Positions 1-7,793 of a stretch of DNA of 41,328 bases are shown in pieces. The notes under the pieces were generated by a model. It searched no databases, was not told the origin of the DNA, and saw nothing but the letters and a program-made list of their open reading frames with translations. The stretch's first letter is position 1. Each line of letters starts with the position of its first letter. Location of the stretch: contig JAHHHB010000062.1 of assembly GCA_019359545.1 (NCBI GenBank), positions 1 through 41,328 of the forward strand, read 5' to 3'. The position numbers and the translations under genes are program-made. This DNA is from Desmonostoc geniculatum HA4340-LM1 (GTDB taxonomy: Bacteria; Cyanobacteriota; Cyanobacteriia; Cyanobacteriales; Nostocaceae).

Positions 1-56
1 GCTTCCCAAGCTGTAATCACGCGACGACGCAAATCCTCTGAGTAAGATACTGGCAT
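1..56 (-). pseudogene. IS630-like transposase, N-terminal fragment at window edge
   Basis: The minus strand from position 56 opens with ATG and reads MPVSYSEDLRRRVITAWE before the window ends. This is the usual N-terminal pattern of IS630-family transposases, where a Tyr-Ser-x-Asp-Leu-Arg segment begins the helix-turn-helix domain. Only 18 residues are visible, so it cannot be said whether the gene is whole outside the window. It starts just downstream of the MFS pseudogene, so the two are divided by only about 45 bases. Confidence 0.55.
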
Positions 57-101
57 CTAATAAAACAATCACTCTAGCTCGATATTACCGTAACTTGTGG
101 T

Positions 102-1603
102 TCAATTACCTGAAAATTGCTGTAATTCCGTAAAGGAGTCGGCAAAATCATGATCTAGACGGCTATTCATATACTTTAGCCATTCGTTCATCGTAATTCT
201 ACCATCTCCATCAGTATCCATTAAGCTTTGGATCTTCCTCTGCAATCCAACCCAAAATGAATGAACTATCCAATAGTCTGGAGAGTCAGGCGTCCAACCT
301 CTAATATCTGCAATTGCCTGAAAACCCTGCTCAAAATCTATTGGCTCAATCACTTTATTTTTATTATGATCTAGCAAATCAAACAACTTCTTCATTTTGC
401 GTTGGCGCTGCTTACTGACACTAGAAGATAACTTTGATGCTGTTGCCATCAGCCAGCCAAAGATACTTGCTATCACCATCACTATTGTTCCAATCCAAAA
501 TGGCCAATCGTAACCTAAGCTTGCGAATAGAAACCCAGTCGTGAGCGGTCCTAAAATCTTTCCCAACATCAAGAATGATTCTGCAATTCCAAGTACCTGA
601 CCTTGCTGCTTTGCTCCAGCAGACTGAGAAAGCAAGCTAGTTAATAAAGGTTTACAAATAAAATAGCCACTGTGGGTTAAGGAAACTGCTGCCAATACCA
701 ACAGTAGGTTCTTTGATAAGGGTATCAAAAATACTGCAAATCCCATGACAACCAGCCCCCCAAACAGTGAATTGGCTTCACCAAAACGTTTAGTTAATGG
801 TTCCACTAACTTGACTTGGACAATCGCACCCATTATCCCTGAAAAAATATAGAAATAGGCAATTTCCTGAGGACCCCACCCGAACTTTTGATTACTCCAG
901 ATTGCAATGATGGCCATTACTCCCAGCATCACAAACGTGGTTAAAAATGATAATAATAGGAGTATACCAGTAGGTGAAGTATTTAATATCTCTACTAACT
1001 TGGCTTGAGCGAATCGGTGCGGCAATTCTTGAGTTCTGGCTTGAGCTTTTATAGGTTCAGGTAGACCAAATAAAGCAATAGTAAATCCAAATAGTGACAT
1101 CCCAGCCGAAAATAAAGGTGGCAGTATCAAGTTGGGATTTTGAGAGTCCGAACCAACCAACATAGAGCTGATAGCAGGACCTAAACATAAGCCTAAAGCA
1201 AATGCGGCTCCCACTAAAGCCATGACCTTTGCTCGATTTTCTTTCGTTGTTATGTCAGAAAATAGACCATTGCCAGCAGAAAGCTTGCTGCCATGATCCC
1301 TTCCAATATCCGGCAAGCAAACAGCATCCACAGGGTACTCGCTTGACTCAACCACAGAAAAGCCAAAGTACTACCGATGAGACTGAGCAATAACGTTGGC
1401 CGCCGTCCAAAGCGATCGCTCATCCTACCCCATAATGGAGCGCAGATAAACTGGAGCAATGAATAAACGCTGAAAAGTAGCGTCACTGTGCCAGCCGAGG
1501 CTCCGAATTTCAGAGCATAAAACGGTAGCAACGGCAGGAGCATACCATAACCAATCGTATCTACCAAAACACTTATAAACAAAATAAAATGTACTCTAAC
1601 CAT
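102..1603 (-). pseudogene. MFS transporter with C-terminal EF-hand pair, split by a frameshift
   Basis: Two overlapping minus-strand frames together make one major facilitator of about 500 residues. The N-terminal part begins at 1603 (MVRVHFILFISVLVDTIGYG) and shows the MFS loop signature GRMSDRFGRRP. It runs into a stop just after the segment RILEGIMAAS, while the other frame resumes with SDITTKENRAKVMALVGAAF, which normally follows directly. The shift lies near 1257-1264, in a run of four A on the plus strand, so one lost base would explain it; a sequencing error is also possible. The transporter resembles TetA/multidrug-type proton antiporters. After the last membrane segment come two EF-hand-like loops, DHNKNKVIEPID and the canonical DTDGDGRITMNE, which suggest a calcium-sensing cytoplasmic tail. 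Substrate unknown. Confidence 0.75.
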
Positions 1604-1747
1604 TTTTGTGTTCTTCGGTATGGGATTAAGCCTAGATCCGCCTCGAAAAAGTGCCACTTACATTAGCAGACATTATTTTTAGGGTTTTTGAGGAACACTC
1701 TTCAGACATTAAACCCCCTTTTTGACACGATTTATATCTATATAATG

Positions 1748-1843
1748 TCAATCTCGCCGACCTGATTTTACACCACGTGCATGAGCAGTTGCAATTGCTG
1801 AGCGAATTCGCTCTCGCATCAAATCCCGCTCAAATTCTGTACT
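1748..1843 (-). pseudogene. Serine recombinase (resolvase/invertase) fragment
   Basis: The minus strand from about 1843 reads STEFERDLMRERIRSAIATA, then HARGVKSGRRD and a stop at 1748-1750. The motif EFER-L-x-ER followed by Ala/Arg-rich helix and ARG-x-K-x-GRR is the end of the catalytic domain and long helix of resolvase/invertase-type serine recombinases. The catalytic N-terminus and the DNA-binding HTH are absent. The upstream edge abuts the IS5-like transposase remnant, which runs in the opposite direction, so this is a junction between two broken mobile genes. Confidence 0.6.
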
Positions 1844-2357
1844 CCACAGTCAAAGTGTGAAAAGTGCGGCGATGGTGAGCCAACAAGTGGGCTTTGATGC
1901 AAGCAAGAAAATTAAAGGACGCAAGCGATTTATGACAGTTGATACCTTGGGGTTAGTCTTGCGAGTCTTAGTCACGGCTGCCAATGTAGGAGAACCTCAA
2001 GGAGGTAAACAAGTTCTCCAACGGGTCAAACAGTCAAACGAGCAGGTCTGTCGTTTAACAACCCTCTGGGTGGATGGGGGCTTTGACGGTGAGGCGTTCA
2101 TGCATTGGGTAATGGACATTTGCCGTTGGATTGTGCAGGTGGTGTTGCGCCCGGAGCAAACCAAGGGCTTTGTCTTGCTCAAAAAACGTTGGGTCGTAGA
2201 GCGCACTTTTGGTTGGCTCATGGGGTGTTGGCGTTTGGTTAGAGACTATGAGTTATTACCCGAAACATCAGAGACCTTTATTTACCTTGCTATGATTCGG
2301 ATCATGGTGAGACGATTAGCATAAAATTTGACCCCTCAAAACTTTTCAAACACCCTC
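1844..2357 (+). mobile_element. IS5-family-like element remnant with intact right end
   Basis: This segment holds the 3' part of a DDE transposase gene and the right terminal repeat ACTTTTCAAACACCCTC at 2341-2357, followed by TAA. The same terminal sequence in both orientations bounds the miniature elements at 20825-21193 and 23877-24207, where TAA flanks both sides. The left end is missing; the element joins a serine-recombinase fragment at roughly 1840-1848. Family assignment rests on the transposase and the short TAA-type duplication, which is known for the IS427-like group of IS5; the exact subgroup is inferred. Confidence 0.65.
1857..2324 (+). pseudogene. IS5-like DDE transposase, 5'-truncated
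   Basis: The frame is open upstream of the GTG at 1857 and reads HSQSVKSAAM before GFDASKKIKGRKRF, matching the region around the first catalytic aspartate of IS5-type transposases (usually DSQSVK). Here that Asp is His and nothing recognisable precedes it. The second acidic residue sits in LWVDGGFDGEAF and the glutamate in KKRWVVERTFGWLMGCWR, both typical. About 155 residues remain, roughly half of a normal enzyme. Loss of the N-terminal half and the first Asp means it should be inactive. Confidence 0.75.
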
Positions 2358-2381
2358 TAACTCCTAACTGAATTATTGCTT

Positions 2382-2744
2382 GTGGAACTATCGTGTAAAT
2401 GTGAATACGCAATTTTAGCTTTATTAGAGATAGCCGCCCATTACGAAAGCGGCGAACCACTGCAAATTCGAGAAATTGCAAGGCAACAAAATATACCCGA
2501 TCGCTATTTGGAACAACTAGTAGCAACGTTGAGGCGTGGAGGTATAGTCAAGAGTCTGCGGGGGTCAAAAGGTGGTTATCTATTAACCAGAGAACCTCGA
2601 AAAATTATCCTTTTTGAGATTTTAGAATGTTTAGAAGGGTTGGAGGTGACGGCATGTGAAGAAGACTTTAATCCCAAAAAAGTGGACAGTTCAGTGATTG
2701 AAGAAATTTGGCAAGAAGCAAGTCGTGCTGCAAACTCAGTGTGA
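2382..2744 (+). CDS. Rrf2-family transcriptional regulator, cut short by an in-frame TGA
   Basis: The protein starts MELSCKCEYAILALLEIA from GTG at 2382 (a TTG six bases earlier is possible). It has the Rrf2 winged helix: IREIARQQNIPDRYLEQLVA, then the wing LRGSKGGYLLTREP. Typical Rrf2 proteins are 140-150 residues; this one stops at 120. If the TGA at 2742-2744 is read through, the same frame continues QKYTLQDLCEKLDSRRQLDI and ends at 2819, which looks like a normal Rrf2 C-terminus. A nonsense mutation is therefore likely. The cysteine cluster seen in iron-sulfur members (IscR) is not present; a single Cys lies in TACEEDF. It directly precedes cysK, consistent with CymR-like control of cysteine synthesis. 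An IS5-type terminus ends only 24 bases upstream of the start, so its original promoter has probably been displaced. Confidence 0.8.
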   Translation: MELSCKCEYAILALLEIAAHYESGEPLQIREIARQQNIPDRYLEQLVATLRRGGIVKSLRGSKGGYLLTREPRKIILFEILECLEGLEVTACEEDFNPKKVDSSVIEEIWQEASRAANSV

Positions 2745-2820
2745 CAAAAATATACACTCCAGGATCTTTGTGAAAAATTAGATTCCCGACGGCAGTTAGA
2801 TATCATGTACTACATTTAGT

Positions 2821-2905
2821 CAATAGTCATTTGTCATTTGTCCTTTGCAAATAAAAAATGACCAATGACCAATGACCAATAACCAATGACCAATAACTAA
2901 TTAAC
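2821..2905. repeat. Heptanucleotide repeat (TGACCAA type) with short inverted partner
   Basis: After the Rrf2 frame comes CATTTGTCATTTGTCC and then, inverted, several copies of TGACCAA. Such short tandemly repeated repetitive sequences are well known in heterocystous cyanobacteria. They fill the space between the Rrf2 gene and cysK. Confidence 0.7.
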
Positions 2906-2918
2906 TAAGGAATGAATT

Positions 2919-3881
2919 ATGCGAATTGCTCGTAACATTACAGAATTGGTTGGTCGTACACCCCTAGTGCAGTTAAACCGTATTCCGCAAAGTGAAGGAT
3001 GTGTTGCTGAAATTGTGGTGAAACTAGAAAGTATGAATCCATCGGCATCAGTTAAAGACAGAATTGGGGTAAGTATGATTACCGCCGCCGAGGAGGAGGG
3101 GCTGATTACTCCTCTTAAAACGGTATTGGTAGAACCTACCTCTGGAAACACTGGAATTGCTTTAGCAATGGCGGCAGCAGCTAAGGGATATCGGTTAATT
3201 TTAACAATGCCAGAAACCATGAGTGGAGAGCGACGCGCAATGTTGCGGGCTTTCGGAGCAGAACTTGAACTAACGCCTGGAATGGAAGGCATGAGTGGGG
3301 CAATTAGCCGAGCGCAGCAGATAGTCAATAGTATGCCAAATAGCTATATGTTGCAGCAGTTCCGCAATCCAGCAAATGCAAAAGTGCATCGGGAAACTAC
3401 AGCCCTTGAAATCTGGGAAGATACTGATGGACAAGTAGATATAATTGTGGCAGGAGTCGGTACAGGTGGTACGATCACTGGTGTGGCAGAAGTGATTAAA
3501 GCACGCAAGCCTGATGCTAAGGCGATCGCTGTTGAACCAGCCAATAGCCCAGTTTTATCTGGGGGACGACCAGGCCCGCACAAAATCCAGGGAATTGGTG
3601 CTGGTTTTATTCCCCAAGTACTAAAGATGAAATTAGTTGATGAAGTGATTACCGTCACCGATGAAGAAGCGATCGCTTACAGTCGGCGTTTGGCAAAAGA
3701 AGAAGGGCTACTATCTGGAATTTCCAGTGGAGCAGCTTTATGTGCAGCAATTCGCGTTGCTCAGCGTTCAGAAAATCAAGGACGTTTAATTGTAATGATT
3801 CAGCCGAGTTTTGGAGAAAGGTATTTAAGTACACCGTTGTTCCAAGACTTGGAGACCAAGTTAGCCGCTAGCGTCAGCTAA
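2919..3881 (+). CDS. cysK: Cysteine synthase A (O-acetylserine sulfhydrylase)
   Basis: This PLP enzyme makes L-cysteine and acetate from O-acetylserine and sulfide in the cytoplasm. The sequence shows the full CysK pattern: VGRTPLVQLNRI at the start, the PLP-binding lysine in NPSASVKDRIG (near residue 46), the substrate loop EPTSGNTGIALA (near 70-80), the phosphate-binding GVGTGGTITG (near 175-185) and the C-terminal GISSGAA. The length of 320 residues is normal for the family. A purine-rich AAGGA lies about ten bases before the ATG. It follows an Rrf2 regulator gene and is followed after 15 bases by a J-domain gene, so the last two may be co-transcribed. Confidence 0.93.
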   Translation: MRIARNITELVGRTPLVQLNRIPQSEGCVAEIVVKLESMNPSASVKDRIGVSMITAAEEEGLITPLKTVLVEPTSGNTGIALAMAAAAKGYRLILTMPETMSGERRAMLRAFGAELELTPGMEGMSGAISRAQQIVNSMPNSYMLQQFRNPANAKVHRETTALEIWEDTDGQVDIIVAGVGTGGTITGVAEVIKARKPDAKAIAVEPANSPVLSGGRPGPHKIQGIGAGFIPQVLKMKLVDEVITVTDEEAIAYSRRLAKEEGLLSGISSGAALCAAIRVAQRSENQGRLIVMIQPSFGERYLSTPLFQDLETKLAASVS

Positions 3882-3896
3882 CGATACATTGAATTA

Positions 3897-4598
3897 ATGG
3901 TCAATTCTAAACACGTTTCTAACCATTACCAAACTCTCAAAGTTAGTCCAAATGCAAGCCTTGCGGAGATTAAGCAAGCTTATCGCCGCTTGGTGAAGTT
4001 ATTTCATCCTGATAGCAATCAGGAAACAGCCGATCGCGAGGAGATTATCCGCATTAATGCAGCCTATGAAGTCTTACGCGACAACCAAAATCGCCGCAAT
4101 TACGACCAACAACTGCAAGATAAATCTCCAAAATTAGATGGCGATCGCCAACAGCGTACAGCATCAGCACAAAAACGTCACCAAGCAACACGCAAAACCG
4201 GACGCGATGTTGATGAGCAAGTCGAGGAATGGCTGCGCCAAGTTTATCAACCAGTAAATCGCTTGCTTTGTGCTATTCTTTATTCCTTGGAAGAACAAAT
4301 GGAGCAGTTAGCTGCCGATCCCTTTGACGATGAGTTATTGGATGAATTTCAGGAATACTTAAGAACCTGTCGAGAAGACTTGAAGCAGGCACAAATTACT
4401 TTTCGCTCGCTCCCCAATCCCCCTAGTCTGGCAAGAACAGCGGCTCACCTATACTACAGTCTCGATCAATTAGCAGATGGACTCGATGAGTTAGGTTATT
4501 TTCCTTTAAACTACGATGAGCGTTATTTGCACACTGGTCACGAACTATTCCGCATAGCTACGAGATTACACTGTGAAGCACAAGCATCTGTAAGTTAA
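3897..4598 (+). CDS. J-domain (DnaJ-like) protein
   Basis: Residues about 9-68 form a J domain: HYQTLKVSPNASLAEIKQAY, the HPD motif in KLFHPDSNQ that stimulates Hsp70 ATPase, and INAAYEVLRDNQNRRNYDQQ. There is no Gly/Phe region, no zinc-finger domain and no CTD of true DnaJ, so this is a type III J-protein. The rest, about residues 75-233, is charged and probably helical, without a domain I can name. It would recruit DnaK to a specific client; the client is unknown. It starts 15 bases after cysK. Confidence 0.85.
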   Translation: MVNSKHVSNHYQTLKVSPNASLAEIKQAYRRLVKLFHPDSNQETADREEIIRINAAYEVLRDNQNRRNYDQQLQDKSPKLDGDRQQRTASAQKRHQATRKTGRDVDEQVEEWLRQVYQPVNRLLCAILYSLEEQMEQLAADPFDDELLDEFQEYLRTCREDLKQAQITFRSLPNPPSLARTAAHLYYSLDQLADGLDELGYFPLNYDERYLHTGHELFRIATRLHCEAQASVS

Positions 4599-4765
4599 TG
4601 GGCATGGGGCATGGGGCATTGGGCATGGGGCATGGGGGGACGCGGCGACGCGGACATGGGGAAAAAAACTAATGACCAATGACCAATGACTAATGACCAA
4701 TGACTAATGACCAATGACTAATGACCAATGACTAATGACCAATGACTAATGACACAGGAATTAGT
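4599..4765. repeat. Low-complexity repeats: GGGCATG and TGACCAA/TGACTAA arrays
   Basis: The spacer begins with repeated GGGCATG/GGGCATT units and a GACGCGGCGACGCGG stretch, then holds around ten heptamers alternating TGACCAA and TGACTAA. The same kinds of unit recur near 2.85, 8.9 and 31.4 kb. Confidence 0.8.
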
Positions 4766-4813
4766 CTATGCTGGAAATAGTGAAAGGTTAAGAAATTTGA
4801 AGTTTTATTACTT

Positions 4814-6082
4814 ATGAAATGCATTATTAATCGCCGCGCTCAGTTTTCGGCAAGTCATCGTTATTGGCTATCAGAACTCAGTGAAGCCGAGAATATTGAA
4901 AAATTTGGTGCTAGATCGAAATTTCCCGGACAAGGGCATAACTATGTCTTATTGATCTCCCTTGGCGGAGAAGTGGACGAATATGGCATGGTGTTGAATT
5001 TGTCGGACGTGAAACATGTCATCAAGCGAGAAGTTACAAACCAACTGGACTTTTCTTATCTCAACGATGTGTGGGCAGATTTTCAAGAAACTCTACCTAC
5101 CACTGAGAATATTGCACGGATAATTTGGCAACGGCTAGCACCCCACTTACCCCTAGTCCGCGTCCAGTTGTTTGAACATTCTCAACTTTGGGCAGATTAC
5201 ACAGGAGAGGGAATGGAAGCCTATCTCACCATCAGCACTCACTTTAGCGCCGCCCATCGCCTAGCTCCTAACATTAGTCCTGAGAAATACGGTAAATGCA
5301 CCCGTACTCACGGACACAACTACCATCTAGAAATCACTGTGAAAGGGAAAATCGACCGACGTACTGGCATGATTGTACATGTAGATGCCCTGAAGCGAGT
5401 AGTTGAAGATTATGCAGTGGAGCCATTAGATCACTCCTGTTTAAACAAAGATATTCCCTACTTCGCCGAGATTGTTCCCACTACTGAAAATATTTCACTT
5501 TACATTAATAGTTTACTGGCTTCACCTATTCAGAAGTTGGGAGTCGAACTCGACAAAGTTAGGCTGTTTGAAAGTCATGAACTTTGGGCAGATTATGCCA
5601 AAAACGGAACGGAAACCTATTTCACTGTCAGTACTTATTTTAGCGCCGCCCATCGGCTGGCTGACCCCAACCTAAGTCAGGAAAAAAACACCGAGATTTA
5701 CGGTAAGTGTGCGCGTCCCAACGGCCACGGACACAACTATTACTTAGAAGTTACTGTCAAAGGAGAGATTGACCCAACTACTGGCATGATTGTCGATTTA
5801 GGTGCTTTGAATCAGATCGTAAAAGATTATGTGGTGGAACGATTCGATCACACCTTTATAAACGAAGACGTGCCTTACTTTGCCGAAGTTGTACCTACTA
5901 GTGAGAATATCGCACTTTACATTAGTAATTTATTGCGATCGCCAATTCAAGAATTAGGATCTGGGCTTTACAAAGTTAAACTGTTTGAAAGTCCCAATAA
6001 CTCCTGCGAAATCTACTGTACTGAGTCTGGTTCAAATTCAGTCAGTGCAGCGGTGAATCAGCAGGTATTGGCAGGGGTTTAG
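4814..6082 (+). CDS. Triple-domain 6-pyruvoyl-tetrahydropterin synthase / QueD-like fusion
   Basis: The 422-residue protein contains three consecutive PTPS/6-carboxytetrahydropterin-synthase domains, at about 1-134, 135-268 and 269-402; single-domain relatives have about 120-150 residues. Domains 2 and 3 keep the zinc histidines (H148 with H167/H169; H280 with H305/H307), the catalytic cysteine (C162; C299), the Asp-His pair (D206-H207; D345-H346) and the substrate-binding Glu in LFES. Domain 1 has degenerated: HGHNY has become QGHNY at 40-44, there is no cysteine at the expected place, and the Asp-His pair is Asp-Phe. The active enzyme family acts on 7,8-dihydroneopterin triphosphate to make pterins or queuosine precursors. 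The likely role is in pterin or 7-deazaguanine metabolism; domain 1 is probably structural or regulatory. Confidence 0.85.
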   Translation: MKCIINRRAQFSASHRYWLSELSEAENIEKFGARSKFPGQGHNYVLLISLGGEVDEYGMVLNLSDVKHVIKREVTNQLDFSYLNDVWADFQETLPTTENIARIIWQRLAPHLPLVRVQLFEHSQLWADYTGEGMEAYLTISTHFSAAHRLAPNISPEKYGKCTRTHGHNYHLEITVKGKIDRRTGMIVHVDALKRVVEDYAVEPLDHSCLNKDIPYFAEIVPTTENISLYINSLLASPIQKLGVELDKVRLFESHELWADYAKNGTETYFTVSTYFSAAHRLADPNLSQEKNTEIYGKCARPNGHGHNYYLEVTVKGEIDPTTGMIVDLGALNQIVKDYVVERFDHTFINEDVPYFAEVVPTSENIALYISNLLRSPIQELGSGLYKVKLFESPNNSCEIYCTESGSNSVSAAVNQQVLAGV

Positions 6083-6208
6083 TGAGCATGGGATGAGGGA
6101 GATGAGGAGGATGAGGGAGTGTGGGGGGATGGGGGAGTGTGGGGAGAAAATCTTCCCCTCTGCCCCCCGCCCCCTGCCCCCCTGCTTCTTCCCACGCCCC
6201 ATACTCAA
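6083..6208. repeat. Purine-rich then pyrimidine-rich low-complexity spacer
   Basis: Between two convergent genes lies a run of GATGAGG/GGGGGATG-type units on the plus strand followed by a C-rich run (CCCCTCTGCCCCCCGCCCCC). The two halves are partly complementary and could fold as a long imperfect hairpin, perhaps serving as a bidirectional terminator. Confidence 0.5.
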
Positions 6209-6766
6209 CTAGAAAAGTTTACTTACTAAGCAATTGAAACCAGGTAGTAAAGGACTTGTCAATTCATCCTGACTAAATAAAGTAACTGCTAGCTTTAATG
6301 CAGCCTGTTCACGACGATAAACTTCAACTTTTTTCTGTATGGAATCGCAAATCCAATATTCTTGAACTCCTTGCACCGAATACAGTTTTAGTTTTGTTTC
6401 CTTGTCGCGTTTCTCATTTTTTTCGCCGGGTGATAGAACCTCAACTACTAACTCCGGTGCGCCTGTGAGGTGTCCAGCTTCATCTAGCAAAAGTTTTAAG
6501 CGTTCATGACTTGCCCATACGACATCAGGGATCACATTGTCAGCATCGGAAAAAATAATTCCAGGAGCGATCGCCACTTCACCTAAACCAGTTTCATCTG
6601 ACCAAATCTTGAGAACCGTAGCAATATTGGCGCAACTCGTTTGATGAATCCAGTTAGGTGCTTTGGTCACAAATAGTTCTCCATCAATAATCTCATAGCG
6701 ATTTCTGCGATCGCCTGCGAATAACTCTAGATCGGCAGTTATCCAACGCACTGGAGTCGTTTGCAT
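6209..6766 (-). CDS. Uma2-family (DUF820) putative restriction-endonuclease-fold protein
   Basis: The 185-residue protein shows the DUF820/Uma2 pattern: RYEIIDGELFVTKAPNWIHQ, VIPDVVWASHERL, GAPELVVEVLSPGEKNEKRD, KLKLYSVQGVQEYWICD. The Asp in IPDVVW and the Glu-x-Leu-Ser in VVEVLSPG form the PD-(D/E)XK-like core. Cyanobacterial genomes carry dozens of these genes and their role is not established; links to mobile DNA have been proposed. It is convergent with the PTPS fusion. Confidence 0.87.
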   Translation of the reverse strand: MQTTPVRWITADLELFAGDRRNRYEIIDGELFVTKAPNWIHQTSCANIATVLKIWSDETGLGEVAIAPGIIFSDADNVIPDVVWASHERLKLLLDEAGHLTGAPELVVEVLSPGEKNEKRDKETKLKLYSVQGVQEYWICDSIQKKVEVYRREQAALKLAVTLFSQDELTSPLLPGFNCLVSKLF

Positions 6767-6797
6767 AGAAACCCCCTAGCATTTTCCTAATCATATT

Positions 6798-7793
6798 TTA
6801 AAAATATCGGCGACGGGCGGTGTGTCGCAAATGTCGATAAACGCCCCAGGCTAAAACTCCAAAAAAGAGATTTAGCAAAAAGCGAGTCAGTATAAACCAC
6901 AGTATATCAGGGTCAAAAAATCTTGATGGATTTAATGGACTAACAGTCCTGGCTAAGAGAAACACCCCAAAAATAGCATTTCCACCCAGCACGAGGGCAA
7001 ACAGCACTAAACTTCTGTGCCAGTAACGCTGTTGGGGTGTGTGGCCTGAGATCACGATAATGGGGGGTTTGCCTTGGACTTTTCGCAGTAATTTTTCCAG
7101 TCGCCAAAACATCCACAACAGAAACGGAAATAAACCATAACTCAGGAAACGCAGGGGTAATGAGTAACGCCAAGCACTAGATAGAACATTAACTAAGGCA
7201 TGACAGATTACAGAATTTAGCCAAGCCCTGATAATAAATTTCTTGTCTCGATTTAACCCAGTCTTCGAGGAAATATAGATTCCGAAAGCATATCCCCAAG
7301 GTGCAGAAAACATGGCGTGGACTGGCGTACCGATAGTACGGTCAAGAATGGATGCTGTACCGTGAAAAAGGTAAATCCAGTTCTCTTCAGCTGTGAATCC
7401 AAGGGCAACGGCTATAGTGAAGAGGAAAACGCTAGAGAGAAGTAATCGATAAGAGCGTTGCAGATAGTAGGTTGGGATAACAACCGCAGCCAACTTGCAG
7501 CCTTCTTCAATTGGGCCTATTTCCACAAGCTGCCGCAAGGCTATAGCAGGAAGCCCAGACGCGCAACGGCTTGTCGTCAGACATCCCTTAATCTGCTGCC
7601 AGTCTAAAATCCAGTTGGCTACACTTTCAAAAATCAATTCCAGGCTCAGGGCTAAAATACCAGATATTGCCCCGATGATAAAGAACATCAGCAACCTGAA
7701 CACAGGTGGGGCAAATGGCATCCGATAATAGTAGTAGCCTAGCAGCAGCAAGGGTGGTATTGCTGCCCACAACATTAGAGATAAATCAACCAC
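6798..7793 (-). CDS. PrsW-family intramembrane metalloprotease-like protein
   Basis: The 331-residue protein is mostly hydrophobic, with about eight membrane segments. It has the four PrsW signature patches: EEGCK (E96-E97-x-x-K100), the AEEN patch (135-138), H159 in TPVHAMFSAPWGYAFG and H198 in CHALVN. In Bacillus, PrsW makes the site-1 cut of an anti-sigma factor; related proteins occur widely and are often of unknown target. The start overlaps the end of the upstream methyltransferase gene by eight bases, so the two are translated from one message. No anti-sigma factor is visible nearby. Confidence 0.83.
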   Translation of the reverse strand: MVDLSLMLWAAIPPLLLLGYYYYRMPFAPPVFRLLMFFIIGAISGILALSLELIFESVANWILDWQQIKGCLTTSRCASGLPAIALRQLVEIGPIEEGCKLAAVVIPTYYLQRSYRLLLSSVFLFTIAVALGFTAEENWIYLFHGTASILDRTIGTPVHAMFSAPWGYAFGIYISSKTGLNRDKKFIIRAWLNSVICHALVNVLSSAWRYSLPLRFLSYGLFPFLLWMFWRLEKLLRKVQGKPPIIVISGHTPQQRYWHRSLVLFALVLGGNAIFGVFLLARTVSPLNPSRFFDPDILWFILTRFLLNLFFGVLAWGVYRHLRHTARRRYF

